From NCBI GenBank assembly GCA_002841625.1, contig PHAG01000010.1, positions 1 to 60,083 of the forward strand: a stretch of DNA of 60,083 nucleotides. Reading direction: 5' to 3'. A model generated the notes under the pieces. The model had not been told where the DNA came from and did no database searches. It saw only the letters and a list, made by a program, of their open reading frames with translations. This document shows positions 46,603 to 56,102 of the stretch, in pieces. The DNA comes from Firmicutes bacterium HGW-Firmicutes-1. GTDB lineage: Bacteria; Bacillota; Clostridia; Lachnospirales; Vallitaleaceae. Every line of letters starts with the position of its first letter. The first letter of the stretch is position 1. The translations under genes were made by a program, and so were the position numbers.

Positions 46603-47568
46603 ATGAAATATGGAAAGATCATTGGTACAGGTAAATATTTACCAGATAAAATCCTTACCAATACTGAGTTAGAACAGATGGTAGAAACGAATCACGAATG
46701 GATATTTTCAAGAACAGGAATTAAAGAAAGACGAATTGCAAATGATCAAACCAGTTATGAACTTGCAATATTAGCAGCAGAAGATGCTCTTGAATCTTCA
46801 AAATTGAACCCTGAAAACATAGAATTGATAATTGTTGCAACAATGACAGCTGAATATGCCACACCTGCAATTGCGTGCTTAGTACAAAAGGCTATAGGAG
46901 CAAAAAATGCTCTTGCTTTTGATTTAAATGCTGCTTGCTCAGGCTTCATTTTTGCACTTCATACAGCAAATCAGTTTATGATAAGTGGCACTTATAAAAA
47001 TGCACTCATTATTGGAAGTGAAAAACTATCTAACATAGTAAATTGGGAAGATAGAAATACATGTGTACTATTTGGTGATGGAGCAGGCGCTGTCGTTCTT
47101 GAGGCAAGCGAACAACCAGGAATCATAGAAACTATTTGTCAGTCAGTTGGTGATGATTATACCAGCTTAACCGCAGGAATTAATAGGATTAAAACACCTT
47201 TTCCAAATACTGATGTTGAAAATAATTTTATACAAATGGATGGAAGAGAAGTATTTGAATTTGCATGTACGAAAGTACCTCAATGTATAGAGGATGTTTT
47301 GGTAAAAGCAAATATCGAAAAGAGCGAGGTTGATTATTTTATATTGCATCAAGCGAATATAAGAATTATCAATAGAGTTGCTAAAAAACTTGACCAAAAC
47401 ATTGAAAAATTTTATACTAATATTGATAGCTACGGCAATACTTCATCTGCAAGCATTGGTATAGCGCTAGATGAAATGTATAGAAGTGGAAATCTAAAAG
47501 ACAAAAAAGTTGTATTATCTGGATTTGGTGCTGGTTTAACTTATGGTGCAAGCATTATTCAATTTTAA
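46603..47568 (+). CDS. fabH: 3-oxoacyl-ACP synthase III
   Basis: A 321-aa enzyme that condenses acetyl-type CoA starters with malonyl-ACP to begin fatty acid synthesis. The catalytic Cys is in NAACSGFIFAL (about residue 110), His in YFILHQANIRI and Asn in SYGNTSSASIG. The ATG at 46603 is six nucleotides after AAGGAG; a TTG 6 nt upstream overlaps that spacing and is less likely. First gene of the operon. Confidence 0.95.
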   Translation: MKYGKIIGTGKYLPDKILTNTELEQMVETNHEWIFSRTGIKERRIANDQTSYELAILAAEDALESSKLNPENIELIIVATMTAEYATPAIACLVQKAIGAKNALAFDLNAACSGFIFALHTANQFMISGTYKNALIIGSEKLSNIVNWEDRNTCVLFGDGAGAVVLEASEQPGIIETICQSVGDDYTSLTAGINRIKTPFPNTDVENNFIQMDGREVFEFACTKVPQCIEDVLVKANIEKSEVDYFILHQANIRIINRVAKKLDQNIEKFYTNIDSYGNTSSASIGIALDEMYRSGNLKDKKVVLSGFGAGLTYGASIIQF

Positions 47569-47645
47569 CAGCTTTTAGGATATCTTGACTAGGATATACG
47601 AAGTTAAGAATCCCCAATATAATATTATTTTAGGAGGATTAAGAA

Positions 47646-47870
47646 ATGAATTTTGAAAAATTAAAAGAACTTATTGTAGAAGAATTAGGTGTTGAAGCAG
47701 ACGCAGTAACAGCGGAAGCAAGTTTTTCTGATGATTTAGGAGCAGATTCTTTAGACTTATTTGAATTAGTTATGGCTATAGAAGACACTTTTGGTGTAAA
47801 AATTCCAAATGAAGATTTAGCTAATATCAAAACAGTTCAAAATGCAATTGATTATATTGAAGCTAACTAA
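47646..47870 (+). CDS. acpP: Acyl carrier protein
   Basis: A 74-aa acidic protein. The phosphopantetheine attachment serine is in [19 protein letters not shown] (about residue 37). AGGAGG precedes the ATG. It carries acyl chains between the enzymes of this operon. Confidence 0.95.
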   Translation: MNFEKLKELIVEELGVEADAVTAEASFSDDLGADSLDLFELVMAIEDTFGVKIPNEDLANIKTVQNAIDYIEAN

Positions 47871-47879
47871 TTAGCACTT

Positions 47880-47910
47880 ATACCAAATGCAGGCTAGCTT
47901 GCATTTGGTA
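47880..47910 (+). terminator. Hairpin between acpP and fabD
   Basis: TACCAAATGCA and TGCATTTGGTA form a perfect 11-bp stem with a GGCTAGCT loop 9 nt after acpP. Without a strong T-tract it is likely an attenuator or 3' stabiliser that raises ACP relative to later genes. Confidence 0.55.
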
Positions 47911-48085
47911 ATTATCTTTATCGGTTAACGGTACAATTACTTAAGATGAATGAACTTAACGTATCAAGAAATGTCCAATATTAGATCGAAATATATAATT
48001 CGAAAGGATTTTAATATAAGTAATAAATAAAGGCATTATGAAATCAATGGTTTTAGTAGCAAAATAGAGTGAAGGTAGGGACGAT

Positions 48086-49009
48086 ATGAGCAAAATAGCA
48101 TTTGTTTTTCCAGGTCAAGGAGCACAGTATGTAGGTATGGGAGAAGAAATAATAAAAAGCAATATTGAAAGTAAAGCTATCTTTGACTGTGCTGATAAAA
48201 TACTTGATTTTGATTTAAAAGAAATTTGCTTTACACAACAAGAAAAAATCAATAGTACAGAATATACACAACCAGCATTGCTTACTGTTTCTATAGCAAT
48301 TTTAAAGGCTATTGAAGAGTTAGGTATTAAGCCTGATTATGTAGCAGGGTTAAGCCTTGGTGAATATAGTGCGCTTGTAGCAAATGGATGTATCGCTTTT
48401 GAAGACGCTGTTTATCTTGTAAGAAAAAGAGGACAGTTTATGGAAGAAGCAGCTAGAAAAACACAAGGCTCAATGGCAGCAATTCTTGGATCAGATAGAG
48501 TAACAATTGAGGAAGAATGTAAAAAGGCATCAGGAATTGTAGGTATAGCAAATTATAATAGTCCAGCACAAATGGTTATTGCAGGGGAAATTCAATCAGT
48601 TTCAGAAGTCTCTTCAAAGCTTTCAGAAAAAGGAATTAGAGTAATTCCACTAAACGTTAGTGGTGCTTTTCACTCGATATTAATGAAAGAGGCGGCTAAT
48701 CAGCTGGAAACGGTGCTGAATGATATACAAATTAATTCATTTGAAACACCGTATGCAACTAACGTAACAGGAGAAATAATAACTACAAGTGAAGAGGTTA
48801 AGGCCTTACTCATTCAACAGGTTATGTCATCTGTGAAATGGGAGGACTGTATTCATTCCTTAATTGCAAAAGGTGTAGATATATTTGTTGAAATTGGACC
48901 AGGAAAAACCTTATCTGGACTCATTAAAAAAATAGATAGAAGTAAAAAAGTAGTAAACATTGAAAACTTTAATGGCTTACAAAGCTTAAAAAAGGAATTG
49001 GAGGTATAG
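48086..49009 (+). CDS. fabD: Malonyl CoA-ACP transacylase
   Basis: A 307-aa transacylase. FPGQGAQYVGMG is at the N-terminus, the nucleophile serine in AGLSLGEYSALVA (about residue 91), and the catalytic His in NVSGAFHSILM. It transfers malonyl groups to ACP. The 215-bp gap before it is where many Firmicutes have fabK; no reading frame of that kind is present. Confidence 0.95.
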   Translation: MSKIAFVFPGQGAQYVGMGEEIIKSNIESKAIFDCADKILDFDLKEICFTQQEKINSTEYTQPALLTVSIAILKAIEELGIKPDYVAGLSLGEYSALVANGCIAFEDAVYLVRKRGQFMEEAARKTQGSMAAILGSDRVTIEEECKKASGIVGIANYNSPAQMVIAGEIQSVSEVSSKLSEKGIRVIPLNVSGAFHSILMKEAANQLETVLNDIQINSFETPYATNVTGEIITTSEEVKALLIQQVMSSVKWEDCIHSLIAKGVDIFVEIGPGKTLSGLIKKIDRSKKVVNIENFNGLQSLKKELEV

Positions 49010-49017
49010 AGATCATT

Positions 49018-49758
49018 ATGTTAGATAAAAAAGTAGCTCTTATAACAGGCGCTAATACAGGTATTGGTAAGGAAATTGCCCTTACATTAGCCGCAGAAGG
49101 ATTTATTGTAATTGTAAATTACTTATTCAATGAAGAAAAAGCCCAAGAGGTTAAATCAGAAATTGAAGGTAAAGGTGGACAGTGTCACCTGCAATACGGA
49201 GATGTAAGTGATTTTACAAAGGCAGCTGAAATAATGGAAGAAGCTTTTACTATGTTTGGAAGATTAGATGTATTAGTCAATAACGCGGGTATCACTAGAG
49301 ATCAGCTTGTTTTAAGAATGACGGAGGAAGATTTTGATGATGTTCTTCGTGTAAATCTAAAGGGTACTTTTAATTGTGTAAAAGGTGTTTCTAAGAGAAT
49401 GCTCAAGCAACGATTTGGTAAAATAATTAACATGTCATCTGTAGTTGGAATTATGGGGAATATAGGACAATGTAATTATTCAGCATCTAAGGCAGGGGTT
49501 ATTGGTTTAACGAAGTCACTCGCACGTGAATTCGCTGCAAGAAATATTCAAGTAAATGCTATAGCACCAGGGTTTATTGAGACAGATATGACAGATAAAA
49601 TCCCAGAAAAAATAAAAGAAGAAATGATAAGTACAATACCCCTTCAAAGAATGGGAAAACCTGAAGATATTGCAAGTTTAGTTGCATTTCTAGCTTCAGA
49701 TAAAGCTAATTATATAACGGGTCAAATAATACAAGTTGATGGCGGCATGGCCATGTAA
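49018..49758 (+). CDS. fabG: 3-oxoacyl-ACP reductase
   Basis: A 246-aa short-chain dehydrogenase. The NADPH-binding TGANTGIG is at residues 10-17, NNAG at about 87, catalytic Ser in INMSSVVG and Tyr/Lys in YSASKAG. It ends in the usual GQIIQVDGGMAM. Confidence 0.95.
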   Translation: MLDKKVALITGANTGIGKEIALTLAAEGFIVIVNYLFNEEKAQEVKSEIEGKGGQCHLQYGDVSDFTKAAEIMEEAFTMFGRLDVLVNNAGITRDQLVLRMTEEDFDDVLRVNLKGTFNCVKGVSKRMLKQRFGKIINMSSVVGIMGNIGQCNYSASKAGVIGLTKSLAREFAARNIQVNAIAPGFIETDMTDKIPEKIKEEMISTIPLQRMGKPEDIASLVAFLASDKANYITGQIIQVDGGMAM

Positions 49759-49787
49759 TTTACTGGTGATGCTTAAGGAGGAACAGA

Positions 49788-51023
49788 ATGCGTAAAAGAG
49801 TAGTAGTAACTGGGCTTGGGGTAATTTCTCCAGTTGGTAATAATGTAGATGCCTTCTGGAGCAGCTTACGACAAGGTGTATGTGGAATAGATAGAACAAC
49901 AAGCTTTGATATAACGGAATTTGATTCAAAAGTTTCTGGTCAGGTTAAAGATTTTGATGAAAAGGTATATATGGACAGAAAAATTGCAAAGCGAATGGAT
50001 CGATTTTCACATTTTGCGATAGCAGCGACTAAAGAGGCACTTGATATGTCTGGATTAGACCTTGAGAAGGAAGATTTGACTAGAATTGGTGTTATTATAG
50101 GCTCAGGCATTGGTAGCTTAGGAACGATTGAAATAGAAGAACAAAAGCTTATTGAAAAGGGCCCAAGTAAAATATCACCAATGCTTATTCCGAAAATCAT
50201 TGCTAACATAGCAGCGGGTAATGTTGCTATTAGATTTGGGTTAAAGGGCATGTGTACATGTGTTGTAACAGCATGTGCAAGTGGTACTAATTCAATTGGA
50301 GATGCTTTTAGAGCAATTCAATATGGAACTGCTGATGTTATGGTAGCAGGTGGTACTGAAAGTAGTATTTGCCCGCTAGGAATTGCTGGTTTTACATCGC
50401 TAACAGCACTTTCAACAACACATGATCCATTAAAAGCTTCTAGACCCTTTGATAAAAATAGAAATGGTTTTGTTTTAGGAGAAGGAGCTGGCACGTTAAT
50501 ACTTGAAGAGCTAGATCATGCCTTAAATAGAGGTGCAAATATATTAGCAGAAGTTAGCGGATATGGAGCAACTTGTGATGCTTATCATCTTACGTCCCCT
50601 TCACCTGATGGAGAAGGTGCAGCAAGGTGTATGGAGTTAGCAATTGCAGATGGGGGTGTTTCGAAAGAAGATATATCCTATATTAATGCGCATGGCACAA
50701 GTACAGAATACAATGATAAGTTTGAGACAATTGCGATTAAAAGAGTTTTTGGTGATTATGCATATAAAATACCTGTTAGTTCAACAAAATCAATGACTGG
50801 ACATTTACTTGGAGCAGCTGGAGCAATAGAGGCCGTTGCTTGTGTTAAGTCAATCAATGACAATTATGTACATCCTACAATTGGGTATGAGACACCAGAT
50901 GAAGACTGTGATCTTGATTATGTTCCAAATTTTGGCAGAGAAGTTGAAGTGAACTGTGTTTTGACCAATTCATTAGGCTTTGGTGGTCACAATGCAACAT
51001 TACTATTTAAAAAATATAAGTAA
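49788..51023 (+). CDS. fabF: 3-oxoacyl-ACP synthase II
   Basis: A 411-aa elongating condensing enzyme. The Cys-His-His triad is seen in VTACASGTNSIG (Cys about 163), NAHGTSTEYND and MTGHLLGAAGAIE. Starts RKRVVVTGLGVISPVGNN. AAGGAGG precedes the ATG. Confidence 0.96.
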   Translation: MRKRVVVTGLGVISPVGNNVDAFWSSLRQGVCGIDRTTSFDITEFDSKVSGQVKDFDEKVYMDRKIAKRMDRFSHFAIAATKEALDMSGLDLEKEDLTRIGVIIGSGIGSLGTIEIEEQKLIEKGPSKISPMLIPKIIANIAAGNVAIRFGLKGMCTCVVTACASGTNSIGDAFRAIQYGTADVMVAGGTESSICPLGIAGFTSLTALSTTHDPLKASRPFDKNRNGFVLGEGAGTLILEELDHALNRGANILAEVSGYGATCDAYHLTSPSPDGEGAARCMELAIADGGVSKEDISYINAHGTSTEYNDKFETIAIKRVFGDYAYKIPVSSTKSMTGHLLGAAGAIEAVACVKSINDNYVHPTIGYETPDEDCDLDYVPNFGREVEVNCVLTNSLGFGGHNATLLFKKYK

Positions 51024-51043
51024 TTTAAGGAGATTAAGATAAT

Positions 51044-51505
51044 ATGGAGACAGGAGAAATAAAAGAACTAATTCAAGCACTTAAAGATTCAGAGTATAGT
51101 TATATTGAAATTAAACATGAAGGTAGTCAAATCATTCTTAGTAAAGAGGCAACTTCAATTTCCACGCCTAGAGGTTTTGTTTCTCATAGTAGTGTAGAAG
51201 CAGCAGTTGTAGCAAAAACAGAAACCATCAGTGAAGCAGTAGTAGTAGATAGTGATTCAACATGTCATATTGTAAAATCACCGATAGTGGGAACTTTTTA
51301 TGCTTCATCCAGCCCTGAAAATCCACCTTTTGTAAAAAAAGGTCAAAAGATTAAAAAAGGTGATACGCTTTGTATTATTGAAGCGATGAAGCTGATGAAT
51401 GAAATTGATGCTGATGTAGAAGGTGAGATTGTAGACATTCTAATCTGTAATGAAGCAGTTGTAGAATACAATCAACCATTGTTTAAGATCAAGGTAACGG
51501 CATAA
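51044..51505 (+). CDS. accB: Biotin carboxyl carrier protein of acetyl-CoA carboxylase
   Basis: A 153-aa protein with an N-terminal domain, a Ser/Thr/Val-rich linker and a C-terminal biotinyl domain. The biotinylated lysine is in [13 protein letters not shown] (about residue 119), and the characteristic thumb region [20 protein letters not shown] is present. Confidence 0.95.
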   Translation: METGEIKELIQALKDSEYSYIEIKHEGSQIILSKEATSISTPRGFVSHSSVEAAVVAKTETISEAVVVDSDSTCHIVKSPIVGTFYASSSPENPPFVKKGQKIKKGDTLCIIEAMKLMNEIDADVEGEIVDILICNEAVVEYNQPLFKIKVTA

Positions 51506-51526
51506 TAGAAAGGACGGTAGAAGAGT

Positions 51527-51952
51527 ATGTTAACAATTAATGAGATTAAAAATATAATTCCACATAGAGCACCATTTTTATTAATCGATAAGGTGGAAGA
51601 ATTGATTCCAGGTGAACGCGCTACTGCTTATAAAAACGTTACTTTTAATGAATACTTTTTTGAAGGACATTTTCCACAGGAACCTGTTATGCCTGGCGTT
51701 CTAATCATTGAAGCCCTTGCACAAACGGGAGCAGTCGCTATTTTATCACTAGAAGAACTAAAAGGTAAAATTGCCTATTTCGGTGGAATTAAAAGTGCTA
51801 GATTTAGAGGTAAGGTTATACCAGGTGATGTACTAAAGCTTGATGTAGAAATTATAAAAAGAAGAGGCCCGATTGGGGTTGGGCAAGCGACAGCAACTGT
51901 GAATGGAAAGGTCGTAACTGAATGCGAATTAACCTTTGTTGTTGGAGAATAA
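51527..51952 (+). CDS. fabZ: 3-hydroxyacyl-ACP dehydratase
   Basis: A 141-aa hot-dog-fold dehydratase. [12 protein letters not shown] is at residues 12-23, the catalytic His in [16 protein letters not shown] and Glu in [10 protein letters not shown]. It lies between accB and accC. Confidence 0.95.
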   Translation: MLTINEIKNIIPHRAPFLLIDKVEELIPGERATAYKNVTFNEYFFEGHFPQEPVMPGVLIIEALAQTGAVAILSLEELKGKIAYFGGIKSARFRGKVIPGDVLKLDVEIIKRRGPIGVGQATATVNGKVVTECELTFVVGE

Positions 51953-51962
51953 GGAGAGTAGT

Positions 51963-53312
51963 ATGTTTAATAAAATATTAATTGCAAATAGAGGCGAAAT
52001 AGCAGTAAGAATTATTAGAGCTTGTAGAGAGCTTGGAATTCAAACTGTAGCAGTTTACTCAGAAGCAGACAAAGAATCACTACATACGCAACTAGCTGAT
52101 GAAGCTATATGTATTGGACCTGCTAAGGCAAGCGAAAGCTATTTGGATATAAAAAGAATCATCAGTGCTACTTTAGCTACTAAGGCAGATGCAATACATC
52201 CTGGTTTCGGATTTTTATCGGAAACCCCTAAGTTTGCTAAAATATGCGAGGAAAGCAATATTACATTTATTGGACCAAGCTCTGAAATGATGGAATGCAT
52301 GGGCAATAAATCAAGAGCTAGAGAAACAATGAAAAAGGCTGGAATTCCTATTGTGCCAGGTTCTGAAGGGGTAATAAAGGATATAAAAGAGGCTAAAAAA
52401 CTTGCAAAACGTATAGGCTATCCTGTAATTATGAAGGCTTCCTCTGGTGGTGGAGGAAAGGGTATGAGAGTTGCGCACTGTGAAGAAGAGGTATCAAATA
52501 GCTTTTTGATGGCAAAAAGAGAAGCAAAAGCTTCCTTTAATGATGATGCAATGTATATGGAAAAATATGTTGTTAATCCTAAACATATAGAATTTCAAAT
52601 ATTTGGAGACAAGCAAGGTAACATCATTCATTTAGGTGAAAGAGATTGTTCGATTCAAAGAAGACATCAAAAGGTTATGGAGGAAGCACCTTCAGCAGCC
52701 ATTGATGAAGCACTTAGAAAGAAAATGGGCGATATAGCTGTAAAAGCAGCAAAAGCGATTCATTATTACAATGCTGGAACTGTGGAATTTTTACTGGCTG
52801 AAAATGGAGAGTTTTATTTTATGGAAATGAACACTCGTATCCAAGTAGAACATCCAATAACTGAAATGATCACAGGAATTGACCTAATCAAAAAACAAAT
52901 AGAAATTGCTGCGGGTAGACCATTAAATTTAAAGCAAAAGGATGTCATCATAAAAGGTCATTCAATTGAATGCCGTATAAATGCTGAAAATCCATCTAAA
53001 GGTTTTAGACCATCACCAGGAAAGATCACAAATTTACATTTGCCGGGTGGTAATGGTGTTAGAATTGATAGTGCAATTTATTATGGTTATGAAGTACCGC
53101 CTAACTACGATTCCATGTTAGCGAAGCTTATAGTATATGGTAAGGATAGGCAAGAAGCAATTGCTAAGATGAATAGTGCAATTGGAGAATTCATTATCGA
53201 AGGTATCGATACTAATATAGAATTCCAATATGAAATTTTGCATAATAAAGAATTTATTGAAGGTAAATATAACACTGGATTTATAGAAAACCTCGCAAAA
53301 GGTGTTGAATAA
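51963..53312 (+). CDS. accC: Acetyl-CoA carboxylase, biotin carboxylase subunit
   Basis: A 449-aa ATP-grasp enzyme that carboxylates biotin on AccB. Motifs: MFNKILIANRGEIAVRIIRACRELG, ATP-binding SSGGGGKGMRV (about residue 162), FMEMNTRIQVEHPITE. The start is ATG 51963 after AAGGAG; a frame start 27 nt upstream overlaps fabZ and is unlikely. Confidence 0.96.
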   Translation: MFNKILIANRGEIAVRIIRACRELGIQTVAVYSEADKESLHTQLADEAICIGPAKASESYLDIKRIISATLATKADAIHPGFGFLSETPKFAKICEESNITFIGPSSEMMECMGNKSRARETMKKAGIPIVPGSEGVIKDIKEAKKLAKRIGYPVIMKASSGGGGKGMRVAHCEEEVSNSFLMAKREAKASFNDDAMYMEKYVVNPKHIEFQIFGDKQGNIIHLGERDCSIQRRHQKVMEEAPSAAIDEALRKKMGDIAVKAAKAIHYYNAGTVEFLLAENGEFYFMEMNTRIQVEHPITEMITGIDLIKKQIEIAAGRPLNLKQKDVIIKGHSIECRINAENPSKGFRPSPGKITNLHLPGGNGVRIDSAIYYGYEVPPNYDSMLAKLIVYGKDRQEAIAKMNSAIGEFIIEGIDTNIEFQYEILHNKEFIEGKYNTGFIENLAKGVE

Positions 53313-53314
53313 TC

Positions 53315-54160
53315 ATGGCCAATGTATTTCGTAAAACACAATATGTTAAGCTTCCGACAAAACAAGTAATTCAACAAAATATTCCTACTGATTTATGGGT
53401 CAAATGTGATGTTTGTGGAGAAATTATTTATAAGGATGACTTTCATACCAATAACAAAACCTGCGTAAAGTGTGAACAACATTTTAGGTTAGATGGTTAT
53501 GGGCGAGTAAAACTAGTTATCGATGAAGGTACTTTTGTTGAAAGTAATTTAGATGTAATCACGAAAAATGTATTGAATTTTCCAGGTTATGATAAGAAGA
53601 TTGAAGCACTTCAACAAAGCACTGGTTTGGTTGAGGGTGTAATTACTGGAACAGGAGAAATGAATGGGTGTAAGGTTGCATTAGGCGTCATGGATAGTAG
53701 ATTTCTTATGGGTAGCATGGGAGCTGCTGTAGGAGAAAAAATTACAAGACTTATTGAAGAAGCGACAATGCAGAAAATTCCTTTGATTATATTTACGGCA
53801 TCTGGTGGAGCTAGAATGCAGGAGGGTATCATATCTCTTATGCAGATGGCTAAAACATCCGCAGCAATTGGTAGACATAGTGAAAAGGGTGGACTTTATA
53901 TTACCGTTTTAACAGATCCTACTACGGGTGGAGTTACAGCAAGCTTTGCAATGCTTGGGGATGTGATTTTAGCAGAACCGGGAAGCTTAATTGGTTTTGC
54001 AGGCCCAAGAGTAATTAAGCAAACCATTAAACAAGATCTTCCAGAGGGCTTTCAAAGAGCAGAATTTTTGTTAGAGCATGGTTTTGTAGATAAAATTGTT
54101 AAGAGAAATGAAATGAAAGAAACGCTATATAAAATTGTTAAACTTCATGGTATAATTTAA
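53315..54160 (+). CDS. accD: Acetyl-CoA carboxylase, carboxyltransferase beta subunit
   Basis: A 281-aa subunit. The zinc ribbon is CDVCGEIIYKDDFHTNNKTCVKCEQHF (two CxxC pairs, about residues 32-55). The crotonase-type core has TASGGARMQEG and DPTTGGVTASFAMLGDV. It begins 2 bp after accC and partners AccA. Confidence 0.96.
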   Translation: MANVFRKTQYVKLPTKQVIQQNIPTDLWVKCDVCGEIIYKDDFHTNNKTCVKCEQHFRLDGYGRVKLVIDEGTFVESNLDVITKNVLNFPGYDKKIEALQQSTGLVEGVITGTGEMNGCKVALGVMDSRFLMGSMGAAVGEKITRLIEEATMQKIPLIIFTASGGARMQEGIISLMQMAKTSAAIGRHSEKGGLYITVLTDPTTGGVTASFAMLGDVILAEPGSLIGFAGPRVIKQTIKQDLPEGFQRAEFLLEHGFVDKIVKRNEMKETLYKIVKLHGII

Positions 54161-54165
54161 TCAAA

Positions 54166-54215
54166 TGGAAGCTTGCATTCTGTTAGTAGTAAATGCGGAG
54201 GTTTTGTAACCTTGA
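54166..54215 (+). repeat. Dispersed double-hairpin repeat, copy C (partial)
   Basis: GGAAGCTTGCATTC...AGTAGTAAATGCGG then AGGTTTTGTAACCTTGA matches the distal part of copies A and B but lacks both large hairpins. It sits in the accD-accA gap. Confidence 0.65.
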
Positions 54216-54262
54216 CTAAATAACAGCAAAAAGTATTGGATGTAGAAAAAGGTGGTAATAAA

Positions 54263-55045
54263 ATGTTGGCATGGGAAAAAGTTCAAAAAGCAAGAAGGAT
54301 AGATCGTCCAACAAGTATTGATTATATTGAGAAAATCGTTGAAGATTTTATTGAGTTTCATGGAGATAGACTTTACGAAGATGATCATGCCATTATTGGT
54401 GGAATTGGAAGAATTGGTTCTATCAGTGTTACGGTTATTGCACAGGAAAAAGGTAAAAATACAAATGATAAAGTTATGAGAAACTTTGCTATGCCTAATC
54501 CAGAAGGCTATAGAAAAGCACTTAGACTTATGAAACAGGCAGAGAAATTTAACCGACCTGTTATTTGTTTTGTAGATACCCCTGGTGCATATCCAGGTAT
54601 TGGTGCTGAGGAAAGAGGTCAAGGTGAAGCAATAGCAAAGAATCTATTAGAAATGTCGAAGCTTAAGGTTCCAATTATTTCTATTATTATTGGTGAGGGC
54701 GGCAGTGGTGGGGCGCTAGCACTTGCTGTAGCAGATCAGGTATGGATGCTTGAAAATGCCATTTATTCTATACTTTCTCCAGAAGGCTACGCTAGTATAT
54801 TGTACAAGGATAGTAGTAAGGCAAAAGAAGTATCTGAAGAGATGAAACTAACCTCAGAGGATTTATTAGAACTTGGAGTAATTGATCGTATCATTAAAGA
54901 ACCTTTAGACGGTGCTCATGAAAGCTTTAAGCCGATTGCAAGGGCATTGAAGGAAGCAATTGAAACAGAGTTAATTAGGCTAAAAGAAATTGAAATAAAC
55001 GAATTACTCGATAGTAGATATCAAAAATATAGAAAGTTTTATTAA
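54263..55045 (+). CDS. accA: Acetyl-CoA carboxylase, carboxyltransferase alpha subunit
   Basis: A 260-aa subunit. Core motifs are [23 protein letters not shown] and [23 protein letters not shown], then [15 protein letters not shown]. The start is ATG 54263 after AAAGGTGG; an upstream in-frame ATG at 54236 lies beyond that site and is less likely. It is the last gene of the operon. Confidence 0.95.
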   Translation: MLAWEKVQKARRIDRPTSIDYIEKIVEDFIEFHGDRLYEDDHAIIGGIGRIGSISVTVIAQEKGKNTNDKVMRNFAMPNPEGYRKALRLMKQAEKFNRPVICFVDTPGAYPGIGAEERGQGEAIAKNLLEMSKLKVPIISIIIGEGGSGGALALAVADQVWMLENAIYSILSPEGYASILYKDSSKAKEVSEEMKLTSEDLLELGVIDRIIKEPLDGAHESFKPIARALKEAIETELIRLKEIEINELLDSRYQKYRKFY

Positions 55046-55068
55046 CATATACAAGAGCTATAATGACG

Positions 55069-55116
55069 ATGACGTGCACCCCAAACATTAGAATCTAATA
55101 TTTGGGGTGCACGTCA
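55069..55116. terminator. Long hairpin between accA and the lipase-like gene
   Basis: A 23-bp stem with one mismatch (ATGACGTGCACCCCAAA with TTTGGGGTGCACGTCAT, extended by ATTAG/CTAAT) and a 3-nt loop, placed between convergent genes. No T-tract, but the stem is very stable. Confidence 0.6.
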
Positions 55117-55134
55117 TTATAAACTTCATATTTG

Positions 55135-55797
55135 TTATAGATCTGTTAAGAATTTACCAGTTTTAATAAAGGTATCGATAAGCTCAGCGGTTTCTTCTTT
55201 CTTATGTATTTGAGTGTGCTTATACGGAAGCGTAATGAAGTCTGTTAATTCATCATACTTAACAGCATTTACATCAATACGTCCATCATTTATGCCTCCG
55301 ATAAGACCAGATAGAAGTGGGGATGACTTAGTTCCAGCAATGGCACCAATTTCTACTTCGTTACCGATAAGCTTTAATAAATTAACTTGTTCAGGCTGTA
55401 GGCTTTTCATAGTTTTATAGATACTTATATAGGTTTTAGAAAGTTTTTCTGCGTAGCTAGCAAGCTTATATCCATGATTAGGTGTTGCAATTAGAACACA
55501 ACGTCCAACGTAAGGCAAAAAATCACTAACAGCAAGAAAATGACGTATAATTAAACCACCCGTACTATGACCGACCAAATGAATCTTTTGTCCGTTTTTA
55601 AGCTTAGGGATTTTTTTGTCTGCTATTTCTATCAAAGCACTAGTTGCTTCTTCAATTGTCGAAAAGGTTAATGGTAAGTTAATTCTAGATACCTTATACC
55701 CCTTTGAAATTAATAAGTTTCTAAGCGGGGTCATATCCATGTAAGATCTGTGAAATCCATGTATTAGAATTATCCATTCTTTTCCATCTACGGGCAT
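55135..55797 (-). CDS. Lipase-like alpha/beta hydrolase
   Basis: A 220-aa protein without a signal peptide. It begins with WIILIHGFHRSYMDM (oxyanion loop), has the nucleophile elbow LVGHSTGGLIIRHF (Ser about residue 77), an aspartate in GINDGRIDV and a late histidine in LPYKHTQIH, giving a plausible Ser-Asp-His triad. It resembles small triacylglycerol-lipase/PGAP1-like hydrolases. Substrate unknown. GGAG precedes the ATG. Confidence 0.75.
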   Translation of the reverse strand: MPVDGKEWIILIHGFHRSYMDMTPLRNLLISKGYKVSRINLPLTFSTIEEATSALIEIADKKIPKLKNGQKIHLVGHSTGGLIIRHFLAVSDFLPYVGRCVLIATPNHGYKLASYAEKLSKTYISIYKTMKSLQPEQVNLLKLIGNEVEIGAIAGTKSSPLLSGLIGGINDGRIDVNAVKYDELTDFITLPYKHTQIHKKEETAELIDTFIKTGKFLTDL

Positions 55798-55858
55798 ATT
55801 GTTCTCCTTAAAAATGTCTATTAACTATTATAACAAAAAAACAGGAGATTAGCACTAG

Positions 55859-56055
55859 CAAGAAAGTGGTAGCGTCGCTGATTTTCTTATTATTAAAATG
55901 TATTGCATAAGAAATTAAAAAAGCGGCAGATATGCATCAAGTATTTTAATCATAGCGTAGCCGATTTTCTTTTTTGATAAGAAAGTATGCAGAAGCAATT
56001 GGAAAAGCGGCAGATATGCATCAAGTATTTTAATCATAGCGTAGCCGATTTTCTT
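55859..56055 (+). repeat. 83-88 bp hairpin repeat family, locus 2 (array)
   Basis: Two nearly identical units begin at 55921 and 56005 (84-bp period), each AAGCGGCAGATATGCATC ... GTATTTTAATCATAGCG ... TAGCCGATTTTCTT. A diverged half unit (GTCGCTGATTTTCTTATT) precedes them. GGAAAAGCGGC can pair with GCCGATTTTCT. It lies between the divergent lipase-like and acyltransferase genes. Confidence 0.8.
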
Positions 56056-56102
56056 GTGATACAATTATTTTAGGATTAAATAAATATAGTCAGGTGATAA
56101 AT

